From positions 1 to 11,486 of the forward strand of contig DALTWR010000009.1 of assembly GCA_029986975.1 (NCBI GenBank): a stretch of 11,486 nt of DNA, written 5' to 3'. Source of the DNA: Methanocorpusculum sp. (GTDB taxonomy: Archaea; Halobacteriota; Methanomicrobia; Methanomicrobiales; Methanocorpusculaceae). How positions within the stretch are numbered: the stretch's first letter is position 1; each line of letters begins with the position of its first letter. The notes under the pieces were generated by a model, which had not been told where the DNA came from, searched no databases, and saw only the letters and a list, made by a program, of their open reading frames with translations. Of this stretch, positions 1 to 8,712 are shown in pieces. The translations under genes were made by a program, and so were the position numbers.

Positions 1-22
1 CTAATATGAAATCCGTTTCCAT
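1..22 (-). CDS. possible 5' end of a divergent minus-strand gene (partial)
   Basis: Reading the minus strand toward the left edge, a purine-rich GGGGG stretch (30-34) lies seven bases before an ATG at 22-20. About seven codons (MET-DFIL) follow before the window ends. A TATA-like CATATACTC at 58-66 on the same strand is about 25 bases from a plausible transcription start near 38-40, giving a short leader with the purine-rich site. Another ATG at 29-27 directly abuts the G-run and is a less likely start. Too little protein is visible to recognise a family. The call rests only on signal spacing, so it could be chance. Confidence 0.22.
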
Positions 23-157
23 TTTTCATCCCCCTTCGGAGAATACCTAATCTGCATTGAGTATATGATGTTTGGGGATAAAATGATGTGTTGTTCCTGA
101 ATTTTCCCTCCTCATCCCAAATCCCTATTACTAATCCGCCCAAATATATTATCAGTT

Positions 158-976
158 ATGGTCATTCCGACATTTACCGACCGCCGTAAAAAAGGAACTG
201 CTTTTCAGTATGAGAAGACAGACTCAGTCTGGGAAACGATAGCATTCGGCACCTATCCGTTTACCCGCAGCATAAATCACCGGAGACTTACGTTATCCTT
301 CGAAGATAAAGACGGAATAATGCACTATAAACGCGGACTCGACGGGAAAACATTTGAGGCAAATATCGCCGCATCAAACAAAGAGTACAGCGTACATCCT
401 GCAGGACCGAATCACCTGCCCGCCCCTGTGACAGACTATCTGCAGATCAGATTCGATGAAATCGAACTTGAACCCGGATGTAATACCGTTCTATTCGTAA
501 CAGCTCCTCTGGAAATTGCGATAACCCTTAATGCGTCGAATAATGAAGTAAAGATTCTTGATGTCTTCAGCTTCGCCAGGACAAAGTTTGCTCTCTATGG
601 GACAGCAACCCGCGGGGTTATCGTAAGAGACACCCGCTCAAGGGTATCTGCAGTCCCTCTTCCGGTGAAAAACTACAAGGAATTTTTACTCAGATTACAT
701 ATCGAAAATAAATCAGATTCATGGGTGTCATTAGGGCGTGTCATTTTGTATCTGAAAGGGCTGTCTTTGTATTATGATTCCACCAGTGTTGCAGCATGTG
801 CAGATGTTTCTATTATAAATCCGAACTCGGCACAGGTTTCCTGTACGGATTTACCGCTTAGAAAAGATATGGTAAAAGCAGAACCGGTGTTTACCGACCG
901 GAAGACAACAGCTTTCTGCAACATCAAAAACGGGCAGAATGATTTGACCTTTGTTATGGATATGGGGCTGAGATAA
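158..976 (+). CDS. DUF432-like conserved archaeal protein, function unknown
   Basis: This encodes a 272-residue protein with no signal peptide and no membrane segment, so it is probably cytosolic. The middle is rich in beta-type sequence. Residues 113-151 contain a run with FVTAPLEI, then LDVFSFARTKFALYG, which I associate with the archaeal DUF432 family (COG2430-like). This recognition is from memory and tentative, and no enzymatic motif is visible. Its stop is one base from the ATG of an MscS channel, so the two are almost certainly co-transcribed and probably work together. The ATG at 158 is the only possible start: there is no later ATG, GTG or TTG before residue 54 and an in-frame stop lies at 98-100. 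No Shine-Dalgarno precedes it, and the nearest TATA-like AAATATATTA (142-151) is too close to give a transcript containing this ATG, so the promoter is unclear. Confidence 0.85.
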   Translation: MVIPTFTDRRKKGTAFQYEKTDSVWETIAFGTYPFTRSINHRRLTLSFEDKDGIMHYKRGLDGKTFEANIAASNKEYSVHPAGPNHLPAPVTDYLQIRFDEIELEPGCNTVLFVTAPLEIAITLNASNNEVKILDVFSFARTKFALYGTATRGVIVRDTRSRVSAVPLPVKNYKEFLLRLHIENKSDSWVSLGRVILYLKGLSLYYDSTSVAACADVSIINPNSAQVSCTDLPLRKDMVKAEPVFTDRKTTAFCNIKNGQNDLTFVMDMGLR

Positions 977-977
977 T

Positions 978-1946
978 ATGACTGAAACTGACACTCTCTT
1001 TAACGGCTCTGAAATTTTCGAGAACCTCGAAACAATGATGAACGGAGGCACTACCGGAAACAGTCTGCTTGATACGGTTATCTTCGGTGAATTTACGATA
1101 GGAAACCTCATCGCATTAGCGATAATTATTGCCGTTACTATCCTTCTGAAAAAGATTGTAAGTACTCTTATCCGGCGTGTTCTTACCGGAAAAGTGGATG
1201 TAAAAAATACTGACGGACTGGTAAAACTTGCTTCATGGGTCATATATTTCGTTGCGTTTCTCGTGGCATGTCCGCAGCTGCATATTGATATATCAGGTAT
1301 TCTGGTTGCAGGAGGAATTGTGGGAGTCGCCATCGGTTTTGCAAGTCAGAACACGCTTTCCAACCTCATCGCGGGCATTCTTTTGATGATTGAGCGCCCG
1401 ATTAATGTCGGTGATGTGGTTATCATTAATGAGACGGAAGGGTACGTTGAGTCAGTCAGTCTCCTTTCAACTCTTATCAAGACATATGACGGTATTCTTC
1501 TCAGAATCCCGAACTCAAACGTATTCTCAGCAGACATCAGAAACTGTGTTTCGAATGTAGCACGCAGGTTTTCCTATGGTATTGATATCAGATATTCAGA
1601 CAATGCTGATACGGCGTTAAAGATTATCCGGGATACTATCTCCCGCCATCCGTATGCCTTAACAGAACCTGCCCCGTCTCTTTATGTGGATGACCTTGGC
1701 GCACACGGTATCAGGGTTGCGGTAAAAATCTGGTCTCCTTCTGCATACTGGTGGACAGCAAGAACCGAGCTGCTCTGGCAGATTTTCAAGGATTTACGTA
1801 AAGGAGGAGTGGATGTTCCGTTTAACCAGCTGACTCTCTGGTACGGAAAAGACGATGCGGAAAAACTGCAGGAGAACATCGATTCAGATAAATCCGCAGC
1901 GGAAATTATCGGTATCAAAGCAGAACCCGAAGGGGATATGAAATGA
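978..1946 (+). CDS. mscS: MscS-family small-conductance mechanosensitive channel
   Basis: This is a membrane channel expected to open under high membrane tension and release small solutes during hypo-osmotic shock. It has 322 residues. A short polar N-terminus is followed by hydrophobic helices at about 41-60 and 81-98. Next comes the Gly/Ala-rich pore helix TM3 at 107-137 (GILVAGGIVGVAIGFASQNT, then LSNLIAGILLMIERP). The beta domain at 144-189 has the family hallmarks VGDVV, the G..ES turn and IPNSNVFSADIRN. The C-terminal alpha/beta domain runs to about 290, with a charged tail after it. Three membrane helices is the E. coli MscS size class. The gene starts one base after the upstream stop and its last bases overlap the next ATG (ATGA), placing it in the middle of a three-gene transcript. 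The family assignment is secure; gating properties cannot be read from sequence. Confidence 0.95.
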   Translation: MTETDTLFNGSEIFENLETMMNGGTTGNSLLDTVIFGEFTIGNLIALAIIIAVTILLKKIVSTLIRRVLTGKVDVKNTDGLVKLASWVIYFVAFLVACPQLHIDISGILVAGGIVGVAIGFASQNTLSNLIAGILLMIERPINVGDVVIINETEGYVESVSLLSTLIKTYDGILLRIPNSNVFSADIRNCVSNVARRFSYGIDIRYSDNADTALKIIRDTISRHPYALTEPAPSLYVDDLGAHGIRVAVKIWSPSAYWWTARTELLWQIFKDLRKGGVDVPFNQLTLWYGKDDAEKLQENIDSDKSAAEIIGIKAEPEGDMK

Positions 1947-2410
1947 GTGATGTATTTGCCGATGTAAAGTCTTCGGATATGGCTGTTAGAAGAAATGCGG
2001 AAGATGAGCTGGTCAAACTGATTGCTGCTGATTCATCGATAATTAAAACGGTTCTTGAGGAGATCAGAACAGGAGATGTAACATCCCGCTGGTATCTGGC
2101 GCGGGCGCTTACCAAGTCTGGTAAGTTTGTCATTCCGATTCTGGTTTCCCATGCGGAAACAGAAAAAGATGCTGCGGTGCAGAAATACATTGGAGCGGTT
2201 CTTGCGTCATTTAAGGATGCAGCCGTAGATCCTCTTGTAGGACTTTTCTCTTCGGAAAATCCTCAGGCAAGAGGGATGGCTGCATCTGCTTTGGAACGTA
2301 TCGGGCAGCCGTCTTTGGATGCTCTTTTGAAAGCGGCGCAGTCTGATAATCCTACGGTACGTATCTGTGCCGGTCTGGTGCTGCAGAAAGGCGGCATCTA
2401 TGACTACTGA
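1943..2410 (+). CDS. short HEAT-repeat (PBS-lyase-type) protein
   Basis: A 155-residue protein made of amphipathic helix pairs. Recognisable repeat units lie at about 11-35 (DMAVRRNAEDELVKLI), 45-68 (DVTSRWYLARALTKSG), 75-101 and 104-131 (NPQARGMAASALERIGQPSL), with a final partial unit at 135-150 (NPTVRICAGLVLQKGG). The pattern of Pro/Val then Arg then Ala-rich helix is typical of HEAT/PBS-lyase repeats, which form curved scaffolds for protein binding. No catalytic residues, signal peptide or membrane helix are seen. Its ATG overlaps the mscS TGA in an ATGA junction, and an AGGGGA site lies about seven bases upstream, so translation is coupled to the channel. By context it may be a partner or regulator of the channel, which is inference. 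It could also be a generic adaptor. Confidence 0.88.
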   Translation: MSDVFADVKSSDMAVRRNAEDELVKLIAADSSIIKTVLEEIRTGDVTSRWYLARALTKSGKFVIPILVSHAETEKDAAVQKYIGAVLASFKDAAVDPLVGLFSSENPQARGMAASALERIGQPSLDALLKAAQSDNPTVRICAGLVLQKGGIYDY

Positions 2411-2612
2411 CGGGAAATATTTGGCTGCTTTCAACTCTCTTGTTTGATGCAGATGGTTAGTCCGGTCAGTGGAAATTGCCCAATAAAATACCTCCATGTC
2501 CTGAAATAGAGATGGGCTGAATAGTTGCCCGCAGAAAAACTCTTATCTGAATCTAATCCTGATTTGAGGTTGTTTTTGGATTCTGCGAGGATATTTGTAG
2601 TAAAACAGAAAT
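2411..2612. other. convergent intergenic region without a supported gene
   Basis: About 200 bases lie between the end of the HEAT gene and the hairpin at the end of rpoA''. The longest forward frame with an ATG (around 2448) has only about 20 codons and no ribosome binding site. A TTTTT run at 2573-2577 on the plus strand could end the left-hand transcript, and short T-runs on the minus strand (2603-2606 and 2534-2538) could end the polymerase transcript. I see no RNA gene. Confidence 0.5.
2573..2577 (+). terminator. candidate T-run terminator for the DUF432-mscS-HEAT transcript
   Basis: The plus strand has GTTTTTGG about 163 bases after the HEAT gene stop. Archaeal RNA polymerase terminates at U-rich tracts without needing a hairpin. 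Five Ts is a weak signal and no stronger tract is seen closer to the gene, so this is tentative. Confidence 0.25.
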
Positions 2613-2633
2613 GTAAGTCTTTGAAAGACTTAC
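2613..2633 (-). terminator. palindromic hairpin at the end of rpoA''
   Basis: The 10-base arms 2613-2622 and 2624-2633 are perfect reverse complements around a single central base, giving a practical stem of about eight base pairs with a five-base loop. The right arm contains the rpoA'' stop codon (2630-2632). On the minus strand it is followed by a T-rich stretch including TTTT at 2603-2606. Position and shape suggest a transcript end or 3' RNA-stability structure for the polymerase operon. Because it is symmetric it would also form on the plus strand. Confidence 0.5.
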
Positions 2634-4125
2634 TTCTTTAAGCGTTTTGCCATCAGTTTTACATCGCCGGTACCGAGGTTAATCGGCTGACCGACAATAA
2701 CGTTTTCAGTAACACCTGAGAGTTCATCAAACTCATGGGCAATCGCTGCATCAAGCAGGTGGTTAACCGTCACCTCGAAAGATGCACGGGAAAGAACAGA
2801 TTCTTTCTCACCGGCAATACCATGACGGCCGATCTGCTTGACTTCTCCATCCATACACATGATATCAGAAACAAGCATAATGTGTCTTCTATCTACACTG
2901 ATACCCTGCTCTTTTAAGGTGGAGTAAGCTTCATCGATGATGGATGCACGTGCTGCTTCGATACCAAGCGTTGCCGCAATTTCTGCGATGTTGTTTGTCT
3001 TGGTTCTGGTACAGTCAACACCGTTGATTTCAAAGACCGCTTTCAGGTCAGAACCTTCAGTATGGAGAATGTACTCATCATTTTCCTTTCTGACCACAAC
3101 ACGCTTGATATCGTCAATACCCTGAACAATGACCTGACGGACATGGTCAGCTAACTGGAACAGGTTCTGATAGGAGTCAGGATTCTTCGGAAGGAAGCGA
3201 AGAATACCTTTCTCTTCATTGGTTTCCACCTCGAATTCACGGTAGTGGCGTTTGTCTTTAATCTTCTGCGGGGCACGGGCTAAGACGTCAGCGACCGGAA
3301 TCTTTCTCTTCTTACAGACATCTTTGTTGATTTCAACAACAACGCACATATCAGCGATATCGGTTTCAATATCTCCGAACTCGTGAAGCGGGGCAGCCTC
3401 AATCATCCATGAAACCTCACGTGCCTTGTCACGGTCTTCGCGGTAGCCCTTCTCCAGATAAATAGTCATCGTCGGAGTTGACGGCTCCTTTCTCGCATCC
3501 ATAATTTCAATGAGACGCGGCAGACCTAAGGTAACGTTAATTTCAGCCACACCGGCGAAGTGGAACGTACGCATCGTCATCTGTGTACCCGGTTCACCAA
3601 TCGAGTGTGCTGCAGTAATACCTACCGCCTCACATGCCTGAACACGGGTCATCTGATATTCACGTGCAATACGAGTCATAATCTCGTCGAACTGAGCGTC
3701 AGAGACCGGCTTTCCTTCGTCATGCTTCTTGATGAGAATCTTTACCAGTTCTGAAGTAGTTGAAACCGGATACTTAGCATCAATAAGAGTCATCACACGC
3801 TTCTTGAACTGATTAAGGTCAACTGCTTCAAAGTCTTCTTCGCTCTTTGCTTCGAGCCAGTTGTCAATCAGTTCAAAGAGCGTCTTGGGGAGATTCCAGG
3901 AATGAATCTCCTTTGCAATCTCGGTTTCCGGCACAAAGTTGTCAACCTTGCGGATAACCGGTGCATCTTCTGCCTCGACCGGTTCTGCAGCCTTTGCTTT
4001 CTTTGCAGAACTTCTCTTCTTTGCAGGGATTTCTTTACTTCAGCGTCAACCTGAGGTACTTCTTCAACGGGTGAGTCAATGATAGCTTCAACAGTTTCTT
4101 CGAGGGATTTCTTCTTTGCTGCCAT
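2630..4125 (-). CDS. rpoA2: DNA-directed RNA polymerase subunit A'' (with an apparent frameshift in the N-terminal extension)
   Basis: This is the C-terminal half of the archaeal beta'/Rpb1-type subunit. It carries the trigger loop that closes on incoming NTPs. The intact frame runs from a GTG at 3934 to 2630 (434 residues). It shows the trigger loop [16 protein letters not shown] (113-128), then [14 protein letters not shown], and the conserved C-terminal block [17 protein letters not shown] (357-373). However, the best start is the ATG at 4125. It follows the rpoA' stop with no gap and has AAGGAGGAG six bases upstream. That frame begins [16 protein letters not shown] and goes out of register with A'' near 4034-4036. 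Adding one base there gives [18 protein letters not shown] and a single 498-residue protein with a charged extension of about 64 residues. A TGA at 4042-4040 blocks the A'' frame from starting further upstream. As written, A'' must be made by frameshifting or from the GTG, which has only a weak AAGG before it. The family assignment is certain; the true N-terminus is not. Confidence 0.95.
4034..4041 (-). other. frameshift point in rpoA''
   Basis: On the minus strand the bases read GAA GTA AAG AAA TCC in the frame opened by the ATG at 4125. The A'' frame needs AAA GAA ATC CCT GCA, which is the -1 register. The TGA of the A'' frame at 4042-4040 sets the upstream limit for the switch. The Lys/Ala-rich sequence resumes immediately after GTAAA, so the shift lies within a few bases of 4034-4037. 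A dropped base in an AAAA run is the simplest explanation. A-AAG is also a weak -1 slip site, because a UUU-anticodon Lys tRNA can re-pair on AAA. Confidence 0.8.
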
Positions 4126-6801
4126 TTAAATCTCCTCCTTTAAGACGGATTCAGCAATACCTTTGACATCAACCGGCAGACCGGATGCGGATTTTGCCGG
4201 GTCTGTTCCGTCTTCACCATAGACGAACTGGATAATCTTACCACCGGTACTGCGGACCGTTCCATCGTATGCGACCTTTAAATCCTGCAGTGCGTTAATC
4301 ATACGGCGCTGCAGATAACCGGACTGTGATGTACGAACTGCAGTATCGACAAGACCTTCACGACCACCAATTGCGTGGAAGAAGAACTCGGTCGGGGTTA
4401 AACCGGACTTGTAGGAGTTGCGGACGAAACCGTGTGCGCCTGCTCCTTTGTCTCCGCGTCTGAAGTGCGGGAGGGTTCTGTCTTCATAACCTCTTGAGAG
4501 ACGCTCACCACGAACTGCCTGCTGACCGATACAGCCTGCCATCTGTGCCATGTTAAGCATGGAACCACGGGCACCGGATACTGCCATTACCACAGCAGAG
4601 TTTTCGAAACCTAACTTTCTGGATGCAATGTCTCCGGTACGGTCACGGGCTTTACCGAGCTGGCTCATCAGCTGCAGTTCGAGAGTTTCTTCCGGCGTTC
4701 TTCCCGGCAGAGGCTCAAGGTGTCCCTGTTCAAAGATGGCAATCTTCTGTGCTGCTTCATCTTCTGCATTGTCGAGGACTTCACGAATCTGCTTGTGTTC
4801 AGTCTTACCTAAATCAGTATCATTGATACCGTAACTGAATCCGCGAAGCATAATACCGCGGATAGCGAGTTTGGTTAAGTCATCAATGTACTCTCTTGCA
4901 CGCTTGGTACCGTGCAGACGGATGATACGGTTCAGAATTAAACCGTCCATTGCACCGACAGACTTCTTATCGATAGTTCCGGAAAGGAGTTCTCCATCGA
5001 CAATTCTTACAAATGCATCGTTCGGACATCCTTCTTTGGTGTCTTTGGTACACGGGTTGCAGTTCTGACAGCAGGTTGCCTTGTAGAACATGGAGACATC
5101 CTTCGGCAGAATTGCAGAGAATGCCTGTTTGTTGCTCCAGTAGGGAATGCCGTTTTCAATCTTGCCCGGCTCCGGAAGGTGTTCTACCTTGGTGTATTTT
5201 AAGAGATAGAGGAACTCGGACTTGGTAAACCATTTGACCTGATTGGTTAAGATGAAGATACCGGAGATGTGGTCGTGCAGACCGCCGATAATCGGTGCGC
5301 CGAATCTCGGTGATAAAATGTTTTCCTGAACTGCGACCAGCAGTTCTGCCTCGGCACGTGCCTCTTCAGTCTGCGGAACGTGCAGGTTCATTTCATCACC
5401 ATCAAAGTCTGCGTTGTACGGAGGACATACTGCAGGATTTAAGCGGAATGTTCTGCCGTTCATGACTTTGATGCGGTGGGACATAATTGACATTCTGTGC
5501 AGAGACGGCTGACGGTTGAAGAGAACCACATCGCCGTCACGCAGCTGGCGGTCAACCTTCCATCCGGGTTCAATCATATCTGCAACGGTGTTGCAGTTTC
5601 CTTCCGGACCTGCGATTAAGCGGATACGGCGTCCGTCAGGGCGGTTTACGTAGTTTGCACCGCACGGGTCACGAAGGGTAGGTCTGTTCGGACCGATTCT
5701 AATCATGGTACGCATATCTTCGATGTTCTGCTTGGTAACACGAACAGGCACTGACATCTCGTTTGCGATAGCTAACGGGACACCGACTTCTCCAACAGAT
5801 AAGTTCGGGTCCGGAGAGATAACGGTACGGGATGAGAAGTTGACACGCTTACCGGATAAAGAACCTCTGAAACGTCCGTCTTTACCTTTCAGTCTCTGGG
5901 ATAAGGTCTTAAGCGGTCTTCCGGAACGGTGACGTGCCGGCGGACATCCTGCAACTTCGTTATCGAGGTAGGTTGTTACATGGTACTGTAAGAGTTCCCA
6001 TAAATCTTCGATAATCAGCTGCGGGGCACCGGCATCCTGATTCTCCTTGAAACGCTGGTTGATTCTGATGATATCAACAAGCTTGTGGGTTAAGTCATCT
6101 TCAGAACGCTGACCGTTTTCAAGAATAATTGACGGTCTGACGGTTGTCGGCGGGACCGGAAGAACCGTAAGAACTGCCCACTCAGGTCTTGCGACCTCAG
6201 GGTCGATTCCAAGAAGGCGAAGGTCATCGTCAGAGATACGCTCTAAGCGTTCACGGATATCTGCGGAGGTGAGTTTGTGCTCAATCTTATGGGATTTTCC
6301 TGCTTCATCGGTCTCGGTTGAAACCTCAACGAAGGTGGTCGGCTTTTCAAAGTTAATCTTGAGCTGCTGTTCACCGCAGTACGGGCAGACACGTTCTTTC
6401 TTGATATCTTTTTCGCCGATGGTTTCATCAGAGTACGGGTCGTCTTCTAATGCGGAGAACTTTTCGATTTCGTCCTGATCCAAGAGAAGACGTCCGCATT
6501 CGCGGCAGGTGACACGTAAGAGTTTTCTGATAAGTCTGGTGTATCCGACGTGGATAACCGGCTTTGCAAGGTCGATGTGACCAAAGTGTCCGGGACAGTC
6601 TCCCTGTTTCTGACCGCAGGTCTTACAGCGAAGACCGGGGTCAATAACACCAAGTGACGGGTCCATTAATCCTTTCGGATACGGGAAACCGTCATCATCA
6701 TAGGTGTCCGGCCAGATAATCTTACAGACACTCATATCACGAATCTGTTTCGGAGAAAGGAGACCGAACTCGATTCTTCCGACTTTCTTTGGCGCGGTCA
6801 T
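4126..6801 (-). CDS. rpoA1: DNA-directed RNA polymerase subunit A'
   Basis: This is the N-terminal two-thirds of the archaeal beta'/Rpb1-type subunit and contains the catalytic Mg site. The 891-residue length is normal for methanogens. In order it has an N-terminal zinc site with C59, C62, C69 and H72 (DCPGHFGHI). A second pair set follows at C99/C102 and C139/C142. The rudder/lid region includes [17 protein letters not shown] (317-333), and the catalytic loop is [11 protein letters not shown] (462-472), with D465, D467 and D469 binding Mg. A Cys cluster lies at 577-592. The bridge helix region starts at [20 protein letters not shown] (802-821). The protein ends just after the bridge helix, the usual archaeal A'/A'' split point. 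Its ATG overlaps the rpoB' TGA by four bases with GGAGGA upstream. Its stop abuts the rpoA'' ATG, so both junctions favour translational coupling. Confidence 0.98.
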   Translation of the reverse strand: MTAPKKVGRIEFGLLSPKQIRDMSVCKIIWPDTYDDDGFPYPKGLMDPSLGVIDPGLRCKTCGQKQGDCPGHFGHIDLAKPVIHVGYTRLIRKLLRVTCRECGRLLLDQDEIEKFSALEDDPYSDETIGEKDIKKERVCPYCGEQQLKINFEKPTTFVEVSTETDEAGKSHKIEHKLTSADIRERLERISDDDLRLLGIDPEVARPEWAVLTVLPVPPTTVRPSIILENGQRSEDDLTHKLVDIIRINQRFKENQDAGAPQLIIEDLWELLQYHVTTYLDNEVAGCPPARHRSGRPLKTLSQRLKGKDGRFRGSLSGKRVNFSSRTVISPDPNLSVGEVGVPLAIANEMSVPVRVTKQNIEDMRTMIRIGPNRPTLRDPCGANYVNRPDGRRIRLIAGPEGNCNTVADMIEPGWKVDRQLRDGDVVLFNRQPSLHRMSIMSHRIKVMNGRTFRLNPAVCPPYNADFDGDEMNLHVPQTEEARAEAELLVAVQENILSPRFGAPIIGGLHDHISGIFILTNQVKWFTKSEFLYLLKYTKVEHLPEPGKIENGIPYWSNKQAFSAILPKDVSMFYKATCCQNCNPCTKDTKEGCPNDAFVRIVDGELLSGTIDKKSVGAMDGLILNRIIRLHGTKRAREYIDDLTKLAIRGIMLRGFSYGINDTDLGKTEHKQIREVLDNAEDEAAQKIAIFEQGHLEPLPGRTPEETLELQLMSQLGKARDRTGDIASRKLGFENSAVVMAVSGARGSMLNMAQMAGCIGQQAVRGERLSRGYEDRTLPHFRRGDKGAGAHGFVRNSYKSGLTPTEFFFHAIGGREGLVDTAVRTSQSGYLQRRMINALQDLKVAYDGTVRSTGGKIIQFVYGEDGTDPAKSASGLPVDVKGIAESVLKEEI
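4132..4140 (-). promoter_or_regulatory. strong ribosome binding site deciding the rpoA'' start
   Basis: AAGGAGGAG lies inside the last codons of rpoA' (Lys-Glu-Glu), followed by ATT TAA and directly by ATG at 4125. The match to the 16S anti-Shine-Dalgarno and the six-base spacing are close to ideal. This argues that the ATG and the N-terminal extension are real even though the frame is broken downstream. Confidence 0.8.
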
Positions 6802-8711
6802 ACCATATCCTCCAGACGTAATCTCGGGGCTATACCCATACTCTTCATTTCATCAAGCAGAAGTTTGAATGCGTAACTCATCTCAACCTCATAAATGTCG
6901 GTCTCTGCGCCGCAGGCAAGACATTTGGTGGTCTTCTGCTTTGCATCATACATCGCAACCATACCGCAGCGTGCACAGACATACTGCTTAACTGCATCGG
7001 ACTCGTCTAAGAGACGCTCTTTTAAGGCCATTGCAGCACCGTGACCAATCATCACATCACGCTCCATTTCTCCGAATCTGAGACCTCCTTCACGTGCACG
7101 GCCTTCAGTCGGCTGGCGTGTTAAGACCTGAACCGGTCCGCGGGATCTGGCATGCATCTTAGTTGATACCATGTGGTACAGTTTCTGGTAGTAGATAACG
7201 CCGATGTAGATATCTGCTTTGAAGCGTCTTCCGGTGATACCATCATACATAACTTCACGGCCGGTGTGGGCGAATCCTGCCCCTGGAGCTGGTGACGTAA
7301 GGACCTGTTCACGGGTTAACGCATCGTCTGCAAGGTCTTTTGCAATCTTCTTATCCTTTAACAGGCGTTCCTGTGCGAATTTGGAGTCGAAGATTTTTTC
7401 GACGTTGGTCTTTCTAAATGATGTTGCATTGACACGGGAACCGCTCAGAGAGCCTGCCTTTCCTCCAATCATCTCAAGCATATGTCCGATGGTCATACGG
7501 GAAGGTACTGCATGCGGGTTGATGACTAAGTCAGGGGAGATTCCTTCTGCAGTGAACGGCATGTTTTCCTGCAGGGTAATTAATCCGCAGACACCCTTCT
7601 GACCGTGACGGGATGCGAACTTATCGCCGATTTCCGGTACACGAAGGTCACGGGTTCTGACCTTTACTAAGCGGGAAGAGTTCTCGGACTCAGTAATGAT
7701 AACCGTATCTACGATACCGCTTTCATTGCTTCTCATCGTAGCAGAGGTGTCACGGCGTTCTTCAACCGCCAGAAGTTCTCCGGTCGGCTCTTCAAGGAAA
7801 CGCGGCGGAGAGGTTTTTCCGATTAAAACATCCTTCGGATTTACGATGGTTTCAGGGTTGATGACACCGTCAACATCGAGGTTTGCGTAAGATCCCGGAC
7901 CGTGAGAGCCGGTGATGTCGTCTTCGGGGCGCTCGATTCTGTCAATCTGTCCTCCCGGATAGCGGCGCTCTTCTCCTTCGTAGGTTCTGAAGAAGTGGGA
8001 ACGTCCGACTCCGCGCTCAACGGATGCTTTGTTGAAGATAAGTGCATCTTCAATGTTGTATCCTTCGTAGGAGATGATTGCAACACAGAAGTTCTGACCC
8101 TGCGGACGGTTTTCAGAACCAATCATTTCGGCGGCCTGAGTGTGCACCATCGGAACCTGTGCGTAGTGAAGCATGTGGCCTCTGGTATCCGGTCTGAGCT
8201 TCATGTTCGACTGGGCAAAGCCTAACGCCTGCTTAATCATACCTGCACCCATGGTAACACGCGGAGATGCATTGTGCTCCGGGAACGGAACGTGTGCTGC
8301 ACCTATTCCAAGGATTAAAGACGGGTCGATTTCAAGGTGAGTGTGTTCTTCGGTTAACTCTTTTTCCTCGACTGCGATATAGAGGTCGTCTTCCTCTTCT
8401 GCGTCGATGAACTCAATCTTTCCCTGATTTACCAGGTCTTTGAAGATATATTTTCCGGATCTGACTGCTTCGATATCCTCAGGAGTTACTGCCGGAACTC
8501 CGTTCTGGACAACGATTAACGGGCGGCGGGCGCGTCCTCTGTCAGTATTGATGATGATTTCGTTTGAATAATCTTTGTATGAGATGTTGACTTCAGTGGA
8601 TACGTCTCCTGAACGTCTCATCTGACGGAAGTGACGGGTAAATCCTTCTGCATCATCAACTTTGCCGATTAATGCTCCGTCAACGAATACACGTGCCATT
8701 TTTTTATCCAT
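6798..8711 (-). CDS. rpoB1: DNA-directed RNA polymerase subunit B'
   Basis: This is the C-terminal half of the beta/Rpb2-type subunit, forming part of the active-site wall, hybrid-binding domain and clamp. With the ATG at 8711 it has 637 residues. Motifs include [11 protein letters not shown] (217-227), the nucleic-acid/active-site block [12 protein letters not shown] (362-373), and [20 protein letters not shown] near 532-551. A C-terminal zinc site has C579/C582 and C597/C600. I chose ATG 8711 because AGGAG lies eight bases upstream. An in-frame GTG at 8720 would give three more residues, but the purine site would touch it. A third ATG at 8699 is also possible. The gene begins within the last bases of rpoB'' and its TGA overlaps the rpoA' ATG. 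The separation of B'' and B' is a split typical of many methanogens and halophiles. Confidence 0.97.
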   Translation of the reverse strand: MDKKMARVFVDGALIGKVDDAEGFTRHFRQMRRSGDVSTEVNISYKDYSNEIIINTDRGRARRPLIVVQNGVPAVTPEDIEAVRSGKYIFKDLVNQGKIEFIDAEEEDDLYIAVEEKELTEEHTHLEIDPSLILGIGAAHVPFPEHNASPRVTMGAGMIKQALGFAQSNMKLRPDTRGHMLHYAQVPMVHTQAAEMIGSENRPQGQNFCVAIISYEGYNIEDALIFNKASVERGVGRSHFFRTYEGEERRYPGGQIDRIERPEDDITGSHGPGSYANLDVDGVINPETIVNPKDVLIGKTSPPRFLEEPTGELLAVEERRDTSATMRSNESGIVDTVIITESENSSRLVKVRTRDLRVPEIGDKFASRHGQKGVCGLITLQENMPFTAEGISPDLVINPHAVPSRMTIGHMLEMIGGKAGSLSGSRVNATSFRKTNVEKIFDSKFAQERLLKDKKIAKDLADDALTREQVLTSPAPGAGFAHTGREVMYDGITGRRFKADIYIGVIYYQKLYHMVSTKMHARSRGPVQVLTRQPTEGRAREGGLRFGEMERDVMIGHGAAMALKERLLDESDAVKQYVCARCGMVAMYDAKQKTTKCLACGAETDIYEVEMSYAFKLLLDEMKSMGIAPRLRLEDMV

Positions 8712-8712
8712 G

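Noticed and set aside
65..93. Repeated ATGATGT words in the left intergenic region
   Set aside because: Two copies of a seven-base word in A/T-rich DNA, with no further extension, are not enough to call a repeat or binding site.
851..1333. A 160-codon minus-strand open frame opposite the DUF432/mscS junction
   Set aside because: It overlaps two well-supported plus-strand genes, has no recognisable domain, and its Arg/Ile/Ser-rich composition is typical of an antisense shadow frame.
2448..2510. A roughly 20-codon plus-strand ORF in the convergent intergenic region
   Set aside because: It has no Shine-Dalgarno, no promoter of its own, and its length is expected by chance.
4550..4834. Plus-strand frames inside rpoA'
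   Set aside because: They lie wholly opposite conserved polymerase coding sequence, show Ser/Arg-rich shadow composition, and have no ribosome binding site context.
7219..7602. A 127-codon plus-strand frame inside rpoB'
   Set aside because: It is antisense to conserved B' motifs including the RHGQKG region's surroundings, with no family resemblance.
7841..8225. Overlapping open frames on both strands inside rpoB'
   Set aside because: Both are alternative readings of the conserved B' sequence around [11 protein letters not shown]; neither has independent support.
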